Shown: positions 21,388-30,986, counted from the stretch's first letter. The stretch is DNA of 64,000 nt from Alteromonas sp. KC3 (GCF_016756315.1 NZ_AP024235.1:496001-560000); one strand, 5' to 3'. The notes: generated by a model from the letters alone, not told the origin. Program-made: numbers and translations.

Positions 21388-21535
21388 CACTCTTTTTAAT
21401 AATGGGCTCTATCAAGTATGTAAGTATTAACTTTTGTGTTATTGCTCGCCAAAAAAACGCTTTCAAGTAATGACTGTAAGTACTCACTAACATGGATTGA
21501 TTTGTGCGTCTCACGTTGTGGTATTTTTGCGACTC

Positions 21536-22825
21536 TTACTCCGGATAAAGCAAATAGGGCTTTCTTTTTTGCTTAAAAATCGCCACTTTTTCTTGCCAAC
21601 TTTCCCGAATTTCACGGGGTGTTTTTCCTTCTTCGATCATCATTCGAAAGGTGTTAGTGCCTGCTAACTTATCGAAAAAATCAGGTCGAGTGAAAAAGGT
21701 GTCGTCCGCTCGATTGCTCGTTATAAAGTGGTGATATGTGTTAACCAAAAATGCGATATCAAGCCCTTCAATCAGTGGGGCAGTTTGCGTGTCATTTGCA
21801 TTTATCAGTATGTGGGCATTCAAAAGTGTATTGTTGTGCTTAGGAAAAGGCGCTGCGTTATTGGCAGTAACAGGCACCTTTGCTTTACCTAACGGCACAG
21901 AGGGGTGACCAATAAGCTGAAATGGATAGTGTGTACCGCGACCTACACTTACATCTGTGCCTTCAAAAAAACACAATGTGGGGTATAAGCGAATGGCCTC
22001 ATCGTTAGGTAGGTTTGGACTGGGTGCAACAGGAAGCGAGTACATTTGATACCTAGAGTAATGCTTCACAGGCACTACAGTAAGCGATGATGTACTGCGA
22101 GTGGAAACTTTGACCCATTGTTCTCCCAACATCATTTGAGCTAATTCGCCAAGGGTCATACCGTGCAACACGGGTATGGGGTGCATGCCCACGAATGAAG
22201 AGAAAGGGCTTTCCAATACAGGTCCGTCAACAAACCTTCCGTTGGGGTTGGGTCTATCTAGCACAATAACATCAATATTGTGCTCATGCGCCGCTTCTAA
22301 AACATAATGTAGCGTGCTTAGATAGGTGTAAAATCGAACGCCTACATCTTGAATATCAAACACCAAGGTATCAATGCCGCGCAACATTTCTGCGGTAGGC
22401 TTTTTCGTTTTGCCATACAGCGAGTAAATGGGTAAGCCAGTTTTGCTATCGACTGCACTTTCAACTTTTTCACCTGCACCTTTATTACCACGAAAACCAT
22501 GCTCTGGTGACATAACCGCGCGCACGTTTACACCTTGTTGTAATAAAGCGTCTAGCAAATGCACCCTGTTGGGCTTTGCCGTGGTATGTGGATTTTCAAT
22601 ATCTGTTTCTATCAGCGCACTTTGATTAACCACTAACGCAACACGTTTGTTTGTCAGTAAGGGCAGGTAAGTGTCAAACTGCTGAGCACCGACTATTGGC
22701 TTAGCGGTGCTAGCAACGTGCGTTGATTTAACAAGGTTATTGCTGCTACAACTTGCGGTAATAAACAGGGTGAAGCACACCCACAAGCCCCATCTAAGTT
22801 GGCGAATGTTGTGTTTATTCAACAT
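21536..22825 (-). CDS. namZ: Exo-beta-N-acetylmuramidase NamZ (DUF1343), lipoprotein
   Basis: This 429-aa DUF1343 protein belongs to the family of Bacillus NamZ (YbbC), which removes terminal MurNAc from murein chains after NagZ removes GlcNAc. A lipobox (LFITASCSS) follows the start at MLNKHNIRQL. Family motifs are MSPEHGFRG, LPIYSLYG, DTLVFDIQDVGVRFYTY, VLDRPNPNG and GRGTHYPFQLIGHP. The start lies 4 nt after the murQ stop, so the two are cotranscribed. A longer upstream frame overlaps murQ and was rejected. Confidence 0.93.
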   Translation of the reverse strand: MLNKHNIRQLRWGLWVCFTLFITASCSSNNLVKSTHVASTAKPIVGAQQFDTYLPLLTNKRVALVVNQSALIETDIENPHTTAKPNRVHLLDALLQQGVNVRAVMSPEHGFRGNKGAGEKVESAVDSKTGLPIYSLYGKTKKPTAEMLRGIDTLVFDIQDVGVRFYTYLSTLHYVLEAAHEHNIDVIVLDRPNPNGRFVDGPVLESPFSSFVGMHPIPVLHGMTLGELAQMMLGEQWVKVSTRSTSSLTVVPVKHYSRYQMYSLPVAPSPNLPNDEAIRLYPTLCFFEGTDVSVGRGTHYPFQLIGHPSVPLGKAKVPVTANNAAPFPKHNNTLLNAHILINANDTQTAPLIEGLDIAFLVNTYHHFITSNRADDTFFTRPDFFDKLAGTNTFRMMIEEGKTPREIRESWQEKVAIFKQKRKPYLLYPE

Positions 22826-22829
22826 CACG

Positions 22830-23795
22830 CTATTCGCCTTGCTTTGCTGCTTGTTTTGACGAAAGGACCGCTTTTCGAAGGAAGCCATTGGTGTCTTGTA
22901 GCTGTGAATGCGCTTCGCTCGCACTCATGCCAGTTAACACCATTAAAATGGCTACTTTGGCTTTGTTATCACATGCCAATAGCGCCTGCTGCGCGGTATC
23001 TTCATCACAGTCTGTGGCTTGCATTACAATGCGCAATGCGCGAGCTTTCAATTTTTCATTGCTGGCGTTCACATCAACCATCAAGTTTTCGTAAGTTTTA
23101 CCCAGCGTTATCATGGTGGTGGTACTAATCATGTTTAGTACCATCTTTTGTGCAGTACCCGATTTCATTCGTGTGCTACCTGTTAATACTTCAGGGCCAA
23201 CCACAGGACAAATTGTAATATCTGCTTTTTCAAATATAGCGGCATTAGGACTACAGGCTATGGCACCTGTTACGCACCCAACAGACTGGGCATAAGCTAA
23301 CGCACCGCTGACGTAGGGCGTTCGCCCACTCGCAGATATTCCCACCACCGTATCGGCACGTGTTAATGCGATTTGCGCTAAATCACGTTGCCCGGCGTCT
23401 ACGTTATCTTCTGCACCTTCAACCGCATGCTGTATGGCGCTCTCGCCCCCTGCAATTATGCCCACTACCACATCGTCTGGAACGCTAAATGTTGGCCTAC
23501 ACTCTACGGCGTCTAGTATGCCTAGTCGCCCACTAGTTCCTGCGCCAACGTAAATAAGACGGCCGCCTTGCTGAATACTGTGTGCCGCTGCATCGACTAC
23601 CTTTGCTATTTGCGCAATTTGTGTGGCCACTGCACTGGCCACTTTGGCATCTTCGGCGTTGATACGCGACAAAATATCTATAGTAGACAGGGTATCAATA
23701 TCGAGGGTGTCTGGGTTTCTGCCTTCAGAAACAATGCGATTCAATGAATGGGCAAGTGCGTGAAGCGAGTTGTTTGCTGGTGAGTCCGACGGCAT
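22830..23795 (-). CDS. murQ: N-acetylmuramic acid 6-phosphate etherase
   Basis: MurQ cleaves the lactyl ether of MurNAc-6-phosphate to give GlcNAc-6-phosphate and lactate in the cytoplasm. The 321 aa contain the SIS sugar-phosphate fold with GAGTSGRLGILDAVECRPTF (catalytic Glu region), GIIAGGESAIQHAVEGAEDN, GISASGRTPYV and LTGSTRMKSGTAQKM. It is coupled to namZ and divergent from alr. A MurNAc kinase or transporter is not present in the window, so the input step is elsewhere. Confidence 0.97.
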   Translation of the reverse strand: MPSDSPANNSLHALAHSLNRIVSEGRNPDTLDIDTLSTIDILSRINAEDAKVASAVATQIAQIAKVVDAAAHSIQQGGRLIYVGAGTSGRLGILDAVECRPTFSVPDDVVVGIIAGGESAIQHAVEGAEDNVDAGQRDLAQIALTRADTVVGISASGRTPYVSGALAYAQSVGCVTGAIACSPNAAIFEKADITICPVVGPEVLTGSTRMKSGTAQKMVLNMISTTTMITLGKTYENLMVDVNASNEKLKARALRIVMQATDCDEDTAQQALLACDNKAKVAILMVLTGMSASEAHSQLQDTNGFLRKAVLSSKQAAKQGE

Positions 23796-23973
23796 GAATA
23801 AAACCTCTAATGTCCTGAATGCGTGGCTTGTTTAGCCCTTAGCGCGAAGATGCCAAGCATAACGCATAACGGCTTTAACAGTGAAGGCAATTGAATAGGC
23901 ACGCTTTTAAGCAACTCATGATACAATTTCGGTTTATCATGTTTAGTTACCCTTTGAAGGAACGTGTTTTTCT

Positions 23974-25050
23974 GTGAGTCGTCAAACGCAAGCTATTATC
24001 CACGCCGATGCGCTTCTACACAACTTTAAGCAGCTTGCGGCCGCTGCGCCTGCTAGCCAATCTATGGCAGTGGTCAAAGCCGACGCTTATGGGCATGGTG
24101 CAGTAAATGTGGCGCGTATTCTTCAGCATGTGTCTTCGCGATTTGCGGTGGCAATAATTGAAGAGGCTATTGCGCTTCGCGACGCCGGGATCACAGCCCC
24201 TATTGTGGTATTAGAAGGCGCTCATCAAGCAAAAGAGTGCCAAATGGCTTACCAACATAACTGTATTTTGGTTATGCACAGTAAAGCGCAGTTAGCATGG
24301 CTTGAGGCTTGTCCTGCCGATAGGCGCCCGCATATTTGGCTAAAAGTAGATAGCGGTATGCACAGGCTAGGCTTTGCGTTAGACGACGTGGCTCAACTTG
24401 TCACTACCTATCGCCACTTGCTTAGCGACGAAACCGTTATTGCTACGCATTTTGCTTGTGCCGACGATGTGGACAATGAATTTACTGAACGCCAATTAAG
24501 CGCTTTTGAGCGAGTGGTGTTGCCACTCAATTTACCACTGAGCCTAGCGAACTCCCCCGCAACCGTAAATTGGCAGGCTAGCCATGGTCGCTGGAATAGA
24601 CTTGGTCTTGGCGTATATGGCGGTAAGGTGTCTACGCAGGCACTTACCGATATTACTCTACTTCCAGCTATGACACTGCGAGCAAGTATCTTGGCGGTGC
24701 GTGATGTACCTAAAGGAGAAGGTGTGGGTTATGGGCAAACATGGACTGCTGAAAAGCCTAGTCGCATAGCGACAGTGGGTATTGGCTATGCCGACGGTTA
24801 CCCTCGACATTGTCCTAACGGCACGCCGGTCATGGTAAAAGGGCAACGGGCTAGTTTAGTGGGGCGGGTGTCTATGGATATGATCACCATTGATGTTACG
24901 CACATCCCAAAGGTAGAAATTGGTGACATGGTTGAGTTATGGGGAGAGCACGTGTCCATTGACGAAGTAGCGCAATGTGCAGGTACTATCGATTACGAAC
25001 TCATGACACGCGTTTCTCAGCGCGTTCCCCGCATCGTGAAATATCTTTAG
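23974..25050 (+). CDS. alr: Alanine racemase
   Basis: This 358-aa PLP enzyme interconverts L- and D-alanine for murein. The PLP Lys lies in AVVKADAYGHGAVNVA, HLWLKVDSGMHRLGF-like and PATVNWQ segments follow, and the C-terminal domain has GYGQTW, GIGYADGYPR and GRVSMDMITIDVT. The start is GTG, with GAAGGA about 13 nt upstream. It is divergent from murQ across a 178-bp gap that must hold both promoters. Its placement beside murein-recycling genes is functionally consistent. Confidence 0.96.
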   Translation: MSRQTQAIIHADALLHNFKQLAAAAPASQSMAVVKADAYGHGAVNVARILQHVSSRFAVAIIEEAIALRDAGITAPIVVLEGAHQAKECQMAYQHNCILVMHSKAQLAWLEACPADRRPHIWLKVDSGMHRLGFALDDVAQLVTTYRHLLSDETVIATHFACADDVDNEFTERQLSAFERVVLPLNLPLSLANSPATVNWQASHGRWNRLGLGVYGGKVSTQALTDITLLPAMTLRASILAVRDVPKGEGVGYGQTWTAEKPSRIATVGIGYADGYPRHCPNGTPVMVKGQRASLVGRVSMDMITIDVTHIPKVEIGDMVELWGEHVSIDEVAQCAGTIDYELMTRVSQRVPRIVKYL

Positions 25051-25297
25051 TCTAATACCATTAATTATTGTTAAGCATTGATGCTAGAGACAAAAGTAAA
25101 AGTCTATAGCCTTCAATGATCTAAGTCATGCATGCCACTTTGCACTCCCTCTATATACAATTTTATAAAGCACTATTCACCAAAAGAATGAGACGAAACC
25201 CTACCAGTTGAGTCTATACTGGTGATGCTTGGTAACAGGATTGCGGTGAATGTTTCACCTTCAACTGCGCTGAGCAACACTCATAAGTGAGGTTTGT

Positions 25298-25378
25298 ATG
25301 CGTACTTCGTTTTCTCGTCCTAGAGTAAATCGTGGAGTAGTAAGTCGACCGTCTAGACCCGTTCAGAAGAAGCAATAG
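25298..25378 (+). CDS. Predicted 26-aa basic peptide
   Basis: An ATG-to-TAG frame encodes 26 aa, rich in Arg, Ser, Pro and Val (begins MRTSFSRPRVNRG, ends PVQKKQ), with a net charge near +8. GTGAGG is placed 7-8 nt before the ATG and a strong terminator follows. This combination suggests a real short transcript, but I recognise no family. The rest of the 455-bp gap between alr and yitT shows no other gene; a regulatory RNA is the alternative. Confidence 0.45.
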   Translation: MRTSFSRPRVNRGVVSRPSRPVQKKQ

Positions 25379-25420
25379 TCACTGGTTTTCGACGTTTAAA
25401 AGATACAAATGAGAGATACA

Positions 25421-25457
25421 AAAAAGCCCGATGCACCTAGGTGTCATCGGGCTTTTT
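25421..25457. terminator. Bidirectional terminator
   Basis: A perfect 13-bp stem (AAAAAGCCCGATG and complement) encloses an inner CACCTAGGTG palindrome. It has A- and T-runs on its two sides and separates the short plus-strand ORF from the minus-strand yitT gene. Confidence 0.9.
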
Positions 25458-25504
25458 ATTTTTATTCATCTAGTCAACATTGCTAGTTACATGACGTTAC
25501 GCCA

Positions 25505-26182
25505 TTACCCGTTTTGAGGGTGCATGTCGGTCTCTAAATTATCATGCTGTGGTGACACTGTTTGTGCCTGCTGCTTTTCTACCTGATTGGGAAAGTAGCG
25601 CTCAGGACGGTGGTTAAGTGAAATAACCATGTTCAAACAGAACGCCGCCAAAATTGAGATAAGCACCAAATGCCACTGAATGAAGAACAGGGCACAAAGC
25701 AAAATACTGGTGTCTACGGTAAGTTGAAATGTACCTGCGCGAATATTAAAGCGTTGTTGTAAATAGAACGCCATAATGCCAACGCCACCCAAGCTTGAGC
25801 TATGACGAAACATAATAAGCATACCGACCCCAATTAAAATGCCACCGAACACAGCCGCAAAAAATGGGTTCACATGGCTGATGTCCACAAACGCTGGGAT
25901 TTGTTCAGTCAGCACCGATACCGTGGTAACGGAAATAAACGTGTTTAACGTAAACCGTTTACTAATTTGTGTCCACGCTAGGGTATAAAACGGCAGATTA
26001 ATTAAGAAGAACAGTAATCCGAAATTCATATCTACGGCATAGGTACCCAATAGCGCAAGTCCCGCGGCACCGCCTACCATTAAATCTTGAGATTGAAAAA
26101 GAAACACGCCAAACGCAACAAACAAGCCTGCGCTTACCAGGGCGAAAACATCCTCGATGACACTATGTTTGATTTTTTGCAT
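25505..26182 (-). CDS. YitT family membrane protein
   Basis: This 225-aa protein has five or six helices and the YitT/DUF161 pattern: GVFLFQSQDLMVGGAAGLALL, NLPFYTLAW, FAAVFGGILIGVGMLIMFRHSSSLGG and an FQLTVD segment. It has a hydrophilic C-terminal tail. The family is widely conserved, with no settled role beyond membrane transport proposals. It appears monocistronic. Confidence 0.88.
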   Translation of the reverse strand: MQKIKHSVIEDVFALVSAGLFVAFGVFLFQSQDLMVGGAAGLALLGTYAVDMNFGLLFFLINLPFYTLAWTQISKRFTLNTFISVTTVSVLTEQIPAFVDISHVNPFFAAVFGGILIGVGMLIMFRHSSSLGGVGIMAFYLQQRFNIRAGTFQLTVDTSILLCALFFIQWHLVLISILAAFCLNMVISLNHRPERYFPNQVEKQQAQTVSPQHDNLETDMHPQNG

Positions 26183-26373
26183 AGGAAAAAGTTTGCGTTA
26201 AGAAGACACAGCGTAATTATACGTTTACAGCACAAAGGGTTACAGCAATGGGGAAAGTTAACTAAGGGCGATGACAAGCAGATGGTAAGTTTGCCTTTAC
26301 GACTTTTAGCACACCAGTGAATGAGGTGTTGCAGTGATGTAAACGTTGCACCAAAAGGGTTCGTTACAGCTCT

Positions 26374-26685
26374 TTACTCGACTATCGAGAATACCACTAT
26401 GTCTTGTTTATTAAACTGAACACTGCACTGCATATACCCTAAATGAAGGGGGCTATACGCTTCAATCTTGCTACCATTTGCTATAAAGGTGGTGTCCCAA
26501 ATGAGAAGATTGGCCGTATCTAGCTGGCGTAAAACACTTTTTTTAGACACGCCAGGCGTAAAGTTATCACATAAGTAGATAACCTCTTTACGCGCTTCAA
26601 TCCAGTAAAACGTGGTAGTAATTAGCAGAGCAATAGCGGCAACAGCCACAATATCAGCAATGATTGAGCGCTTCATAGCATGCAC
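26374..26685 (-). CDS. Hypothetical single-pass membrane protein
   Basis: 103 aa with one N-terminal helix (ADIVAVAAIALLITTTFYWI) and an exported domain containing two Cys (YLCDNFTPG and GYMQCSV), which could pair. No family is recognised. Same strand as the VOC gene upstream with a 34-nt gap, so a shared transcript is possible. The 190-bp gap on its left, to yitT, shows no gene. Confidence 0.6.
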   Translation of the reverse strand: MHAMKRSIIADIVAVAAIALLITTTFYWIEARKEVIYLCDNFTPGVSKKSVLRQLDTANLLIWDTTFIANGSKIEAYSPLHLGYMQCSVQFNKQDIVVFSIVE

Positions 26686-26719
26686 TAGATGTCTCCTCTA
26701 CAACGGATAACCCTATCCC

Positions 26720-27106
26720 TTACGCACTTTGAATGAGATCCCATTTGTTGCCATAGCGGTCTTTAAAGATGGCGACGGTGCCATAGACCTCTTCTCTAGG
26801 GGTTTCCAAAAATGTTACACCGTTTTGTTCAAGGTGCTTATGATCACGCCAAAAATCGTCGGTGTTTAAAATAAGAAATACCTTATCTGCAGCCTGGCAA
26901 CCAATGAGAGCGCGTTCTTTTTCAGAATTCGCTTTTGCCAGGAGTAAACTGGTACTGCTTTGTGGCGGCGTAACCAATACAAATCGACTATCTTCACCGG
27001 TTACTTTATCTTCCGTCAGTGTGCACTGCATTACATCAGTAAAGTACGCAATGGCACTGTCGTAATCATCAACAAAAAAAGTAATAGCAGCAACGTGTTG
27101 TGTCAT
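26720..27106 (-). CDS. VOC family protein
   Basis: This 128-aa VOC-fold protein begins at MTQHVAAITFFVDDYDSAIAYF and ends with FKDRYGNKWDLIQ, the paired half-site pattern. A 14-residue upstream extension is hydrophobic but lacks a ribosome site and breaks the fold start, so I dropped it. The usual N-terminal metal His is absent (AAITFFV), so it may not be an enzyme of the glyoxalase type. Substrate unknown. Confidence 0.85.
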   Translation of the reverse strand: MTQHVAAITFFVDDYDSAIAYFTDVMQCTLTEDKVTGEDSRFVLVTPPQSSTSLLLAKANSEKERALIGCQAADKVFLILNTDDFWRDHKHLEQNGVTFLETPREEVYGTVAIFKDRYGNKWDLIQSA

Positions 27107-27169
27107 AGTTATACTCAAAAATAAAGCGAAGCGAAATAGCGTAAGCACTTTAGCGCAGCGTTGCTGCGA

Positions 27170-27442
27170 TTAAAAGTGTACTACGTCGAAGTGTGGATTT
27201 TCTGTGATTGCACTAAGGGTTGTCAGTTTAGAAATGACAATGTATTGAATGCCTTTATCGTCAGCCGTGTCTATCATTAAACACTCTTGGGCAACGCCCT
27301 GTATCTGCTTTATAGCAGTATTAAGTGCTTTTCCTGTCACGGTATTTCCGTCTTTCAACGTGGCAGCAACGTGCAGCTGGTACATACAGGCTATTTCAAT
27401 ATAGTCGTATAAGTGGCAGGCAATAGTTTCGCTTTTTTCCAT
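27170..27442 (-). CDS. Rho-binding antiterminator (Rof/YaeO-like)
   Basis: This 90-aa protein matches the Rof layout: ACHLYDYIEIACMYQLHVA (compare CDDYDNLELACQHHL in E. coli Rof), the strand LKDGNTVTGKALNT, then YIVISKLTTLSAI and a terminal FDVVHF strand. Rof binds Rho hexamers and inhibits termination. The match rests on recalled family sequence, and the region after residue 40 is longer than in E. coli. Stands alone between VOC and porin genes. Confidence 0.75.
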   Translation of the reverse strand: MEKSETIACHLYDYIEIACMYQLHVAATLKDGNTVTGKALNTAIKQIQGVAQECLMIDTADDKGIQYIVISKLTTLSAITENPHFDVVHF

Positions 27443-27643
27443 TTTTCAAATGATCTTTTTGTAAGGTTTGCTCAGTAACCAAAGTACCGAAGGAATAATC
27501 CTAGTGTGGTACAACCTACTACGTTAGCGGGAATTTTTACAAGCTGCACCACTGCTCATACATCTTAAACGATGTCGTCCCATGATAGATATAGAGTGCG
27601 CTTTTACAAAAGGGTTCCCACTCAAATAAACACAGGAAGCGTT

Positions 27644-28762
27644 ATGAGAAAGCTACTCCCCGCATTTGCTTTGGCCTTGTTCTCATTCTGCGCGGTAAGT
27701 ACTGCGTGGGCAGATGAGTTGCCTTTTAACCTTACCGGACACGCAAGGGTTAACTACGGTCATCAAGACTGGCAGCTACCAGAATTTAGAGATGGATTTG
27801 AATTTGAGTCATTTAAGCTGGGTGTGTCGGGCGATACCGATAAATTTAGCTACAAAGCTGAATACCGCTGGTATGAGAATGTCGACTTTAATACCGTACG
27901 TTTTGCTGATTTGACCTACCATTACGACGAGCGCACGGACATTACTGCAGGCATTACACAAACACCGTTTGGTCTACAGCCCTTTGCGAGTAATAACTTC
28001 TGGTTTTCGGTCAATTACTACCTAGGTTTTGAAGATGACTACGACGCGGGTATAAAGATAAATCATCAACGCGGCGACTGGGACTTTCAAGCGGCGTATT
28101 TCATGAACGACGAATACAACGACGCAGCGAAGTTTTCACGATATTCATTTGATGTTGCCGATGACGGTGAGTATCGAAACCAAGAAGATGGTCAATACAA
28201 CTTACGCGCAAATTATTCAGCCAGCTTTATTCGGGGTGCGACAACCGATATCGGAGTGTCTTATCAATACGGTAATATTCTTAACTTAGATACCCTTGAT
28301 GATGGAGACATGAACGCTTACGCGGTCCACCTTCGTCATACTCAGGGAAATGTAAAAGTAGAGTTGCAATATATTGATTACGAATACGACTTAGCTGTGC
28401 CAGAAGGGCAGGCTGACGATCGTATAGCGCTATCAGCGTTCACTTTTCCTTTCTTGGCAGCCGCCGATGGTGAAACGTATTCAGCAAACTTTGTTTATTC
28501 GGTGCCTTACCAATTTGATCATATAGAGTCTGTCACTTGTTATTCAGAATTTAGCGCAGCTAAAGGGCAGGATGCCTCAGGCAAGCGTTCATCGCAGTGG
28601 ATTAATGGATGTAGCTTTGGTTGGAGCAAATTGTTTGTGTATGTCGACAGCATTCAAGGTAAGAATATGTGGTTTTCAGGTGGCCCTGGAGTAGGACTCG
28701 ACTTAGATGGTAGAGAAAAAACAACCCATCGGTTAAACATTAACCTTGGTATTTACTTTTAG
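27644..28762 (+). CDS. Outer-membrane porin
   Basis: This 372-aa protein has a signal peptide (MRKLLPAFALALFSFCAVSTAWA), then alternating beta strands rich in aromatic and acidic residues and a C-terminal Phe (INLGIYF), as outer-membrane barrels require. FKLGVSGDTDKFSYKAEYRW and ITAGITQTPFGLQPF suggest the phosphate-selective/OprO-like porin group. The start was moved to the ATG at 27644, after CAGGAAG. A binding-protein gene follows 12 nt later, so the pair probably handles one substrate. Confidence 0.87.
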   Translation: MRKLLPAFALALFSFCAVSTAWADELPFNLTGHARVNYGHQDWQLPEFRDGFEFESFKLGVSGDTDKFSYKAEYRWYENVDFNTVRFADLTYHYDERTDITAGITQTPFGLQPFASNNFWFSVNYYLGFEDDYDAGIKINHQRGDWDFQAAYFMNDEYNDAAKFSRYSFDVADDGEYRNQEDGQYNLRANYSASFIRGATTDIGVSYQYGNILNLDTLDDGDMNAYAVHLRHTQGNVKVELQYIDYEYDLAVPEGQADDRIALSAFTFPFLAAADGETYSANFVYSVPYQFDHIESVTCYSEFSAAKGQDASGKRSSQWINGCSFGWSKLFVYVDSIQGKNMWFSGGPGVGLDLDGREKTTHRLNINLGIYF

Positions 28763-28774
28763 GGGCATTTCAAC

Positions 28775-29578
28775 ATGATCATAAGAACACTTTTACTTGC
28801 GACCTTGTTTCTTGCATTTGTGCCTATGCAAAGTGCTGCACATGCATGGAAGAAGCTTAAAATAGCCACTGCAGAATACGCTCCCTACACGTCAACCGAT
28901 ATGCAGCACGACGGTTATATCAATCATATTATTGCTGACGCTTTTTTGGAAACTGGCGTGGTAGTAGAGTTTGTGTCATTACCATGGGATGACGCGTTAG
29001 AGGCAACACTGCGTGGCGACTACGACGCATTGTCGTATGGTAACTTTGTACGATCACGCGAAAAGGAATTTCACCACTCAGCGCCAATCAGTGCTGAGAG
29101 CTTGGTATTTTATACTCACACTAACAGTGGTTTAAAAACCTGGCAGACATTAGACGATTTAGCGTCGCTTAAAATGGGCATAACCGAAGGCTACTTATAC
29201 AACGACGAACTATCGGCTTTTATCAAAAATAACAACAACATTGTTAAGTTTAAGAGCGATAAAGAGAGTCTCGAGGCGCTAATAGCCGGTGAAATTGATG
29301 TGTTCCCTATTGATGAATTGACGGGGTGGTATTTGTTGGAGCGCGAATTTACCAGCGCCGAGCGCAGACAAGTGTCACTTGTTAAGCCATTTATTTCTAC
29401 CGTAACCACCCACCTATTAGTCCCCAAAGGCGATACCGACAGTCAGCTTATCTTGTCGTTATTCAACAAAGGGCTTGAAGAGCTAACACTTGATGGAAAG
29501 TTAACTCGCTTTAAGCGTTTGTTGAAGGAAGGGTACTATCAGCACCCTGAGAAAAAAGTGAACTATGACCGACGTTAG
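28775..29578 (+). CDS. Periplasmic solute-binding protein, family 3
   Basis: 267 aa with a signal peptide ending about SAAHA, then the SBP_bac_3 fold (LKIATAEYAPYTSTDMQHDGY, VSLPWDDALEATLRGDYDALSYG, LKMGITEGYLYNDEL). The family binds amino acids or related small polar solutes. No ABC permease or ATPase is adjacent, so it may work with distant transporter parts or as a sensor domain. It is cotranscribed with the upstream porin. Confidence 0.87.
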   Translation: MIIRTLLLATLFLAFVPMQSAAHAWKKLKIATAEYAPYTSTDMQHDGYINHIIADAFLETGVVVEFVSLPWDDALEATLRGDYDALSYGNFVRSREKEFHHSAPISAESLVFYTHTNSGLKTWQTLDDLASLKMGITEGYLYNDELSAFIKNNNNIVKFKSDKESLEALIAGEIDVFPIDELTGWYLLEREFTSAERRQVSLVKPFISTVTTHLLVPKGDTDSQLILSLFNKGLEELTLDGKLTRFKRLLKEGYYQHPEKKVNYDRR

Positions 29579-29666
29579 CGTGGGTAAAAATGAGTAAAAA
29601 AGCGCGGTGTTTATTCATCAATTAACGATATACTGTTGTTATTATGTATAAATTAGTTGGCATTTA

Positions 29667-30986
29667 ATGCACCGCACTTTTGGTTTTATTCCGCTTTGTC
29701 TTCTTACTCTTCTTTTACCTTTGCATGCACACGCGAAAAGTGACGAGGTTAACGTTGATGTCTCGGGCTCTTTTCGAGTGCGTTACGAGTCACTGAATAA
29801 CCCTATTTTTCCGGCCCAACGAGAGCAACGTTCGCAAAGTAATCAGCGTTTATCAACGCGACTTGTCTTAGCAACACAGGTGTCTTACAAAAATATCAGC
29901 GCCACACTTGAGGTAAGAGATTCGCGTGCGTTTCTTGATGAGAATGACCCTACTTTATCGTCTAATCAGGTAAACACGTTAGAGCCAGTTCAGATGTTTG
30001 CCACATACAAACCGTTTGTGTCGCCAGCCAATAGTGATGACGTTGGTCAGGTTTTTGCCATATTTGCAATAAAAGCTGGGCGTATGGAGCTTGATTATGG
30101 CAGCCGACGATTATTGGCAAAAACTATCTACCGCAATGCGACTAACAGCTACGATGGTGTAGTTGTCGAGGGCAAGCTTTTCGATTGGAATGTCAATGGT
30201 GTGTACTTGTTACCCGTAACACGATTACCGGGTGATAGCGAAAGTATTGATGGCAACGAGCGAGCGTTTGACAAAAGCTTTAGTGAGCGAAAGTTATTTG
30301 GCGTATACGCAACATCTGCGGACAAAAATCTAAAGCTACAGAGCTATTGGTTTAAAGAAGATGATAGCGACACGCTGGCTACTCGAAACCGCGATTTATA
30401 TACCTTGTCGGTTGATTATACCGCTGCTTTCGCAGACGGCTGGAAAGCGAACGGCGAACTGATAGGTCAGGTAGGGCATGCTCATGAAACTGCCGCGCCA
30501 GATGATATAACGCAAAAAGATGTGTCTGCGTACTTGGTATTTGGCTATTTGGGAAAGAAAATTACTGACAGCACATTTTTACGCGCTGAGTTTGATTACA
30601 TTAGCGGCGATAACGATACTACTGACGATACTATTTCAAACTTCGATAGTTTATATGGTGTCAGGCGTTTTGATTTCGGCCCCACTGATGTGTATCAAGG
30701 GATGCCACGCAGGAACCTAAAAACAGTTGGGCTTCGAAGTGTGTCTACCTTTGGCTCTCAGCATAACCTTTTGCTGGGCTACAAAGCGTATTGGTATAAC
30801 AAAGCACCGCAAAACGTAGATAGTTTTATTGGCCATCAGGTAGAAGCGCGATGGCGCTATCAGGTTTTACCTTCATTGCGGTTGTCACTTGGCGGGGCCT
30901 ACCTTTTCAAAGGTGATGGCTTTAAACGAGGAGACTACAGTGACAACAGTGCATTTATGTTTACTGGGGCGCTATACACCTTTTAG
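29667..30986 (+). CDS. Alginate-export-family outer-membrane protein
   Basis: 439 aa with a signal peptide (ending HAHAK) and a beta-barrel of the AlgE/alginate_exp family. Characteristic parts are GSFRVRYESLNN, RLVLATQVSYKNISATLEVRDSRAF, KAGRMELDYGSRRLLAKTIYRNATNSYDGV and a C-terminal aromatic strand (FTGALYTF). It follows the porin/binding-protein pair after 88 bp. The family includes uptake and export channels, and no polysaccharide synthesis genes are near. Confidence 0.83.
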   Translation: MHRTFGFIPLCLLTLLLPLHAHAKSDEVNVDVSGSFRVRYESLNNPIFPAQREQRSQSNQRLSTRLVLATQVSYKNISATLEVRDSRAFLDENDPTLSSNQVNTLEPVQMFATYKPFVSPANSDDVGQVFAIFAIKAGRMELDYGSRRLLAKTIYRNATNSYDGVVVEGKLFDWNVNGVYLLPVTRLPGDSESIDGNERAFDKSFSERKLFGVYATSADKNLKLQSYWFKEDDSDTLATRNRDLYTLSVDYTAAFADGWKANGELIGQVGHAHETAAPDDITQKDVSAYLVFGYLGKKITDSTFLRAEFDYISGDNDTTDDTISNFDSLYGVRRFDFGPTDVYQGMPRRNLKTVGLRSVSTFGSQHNLLLGYKAYWYNKAPQNVDSFIGHQVEARWRYQVLPSLRLSLGGAYLFKGDGFKRGDYSDNSAFMFTGALYTF

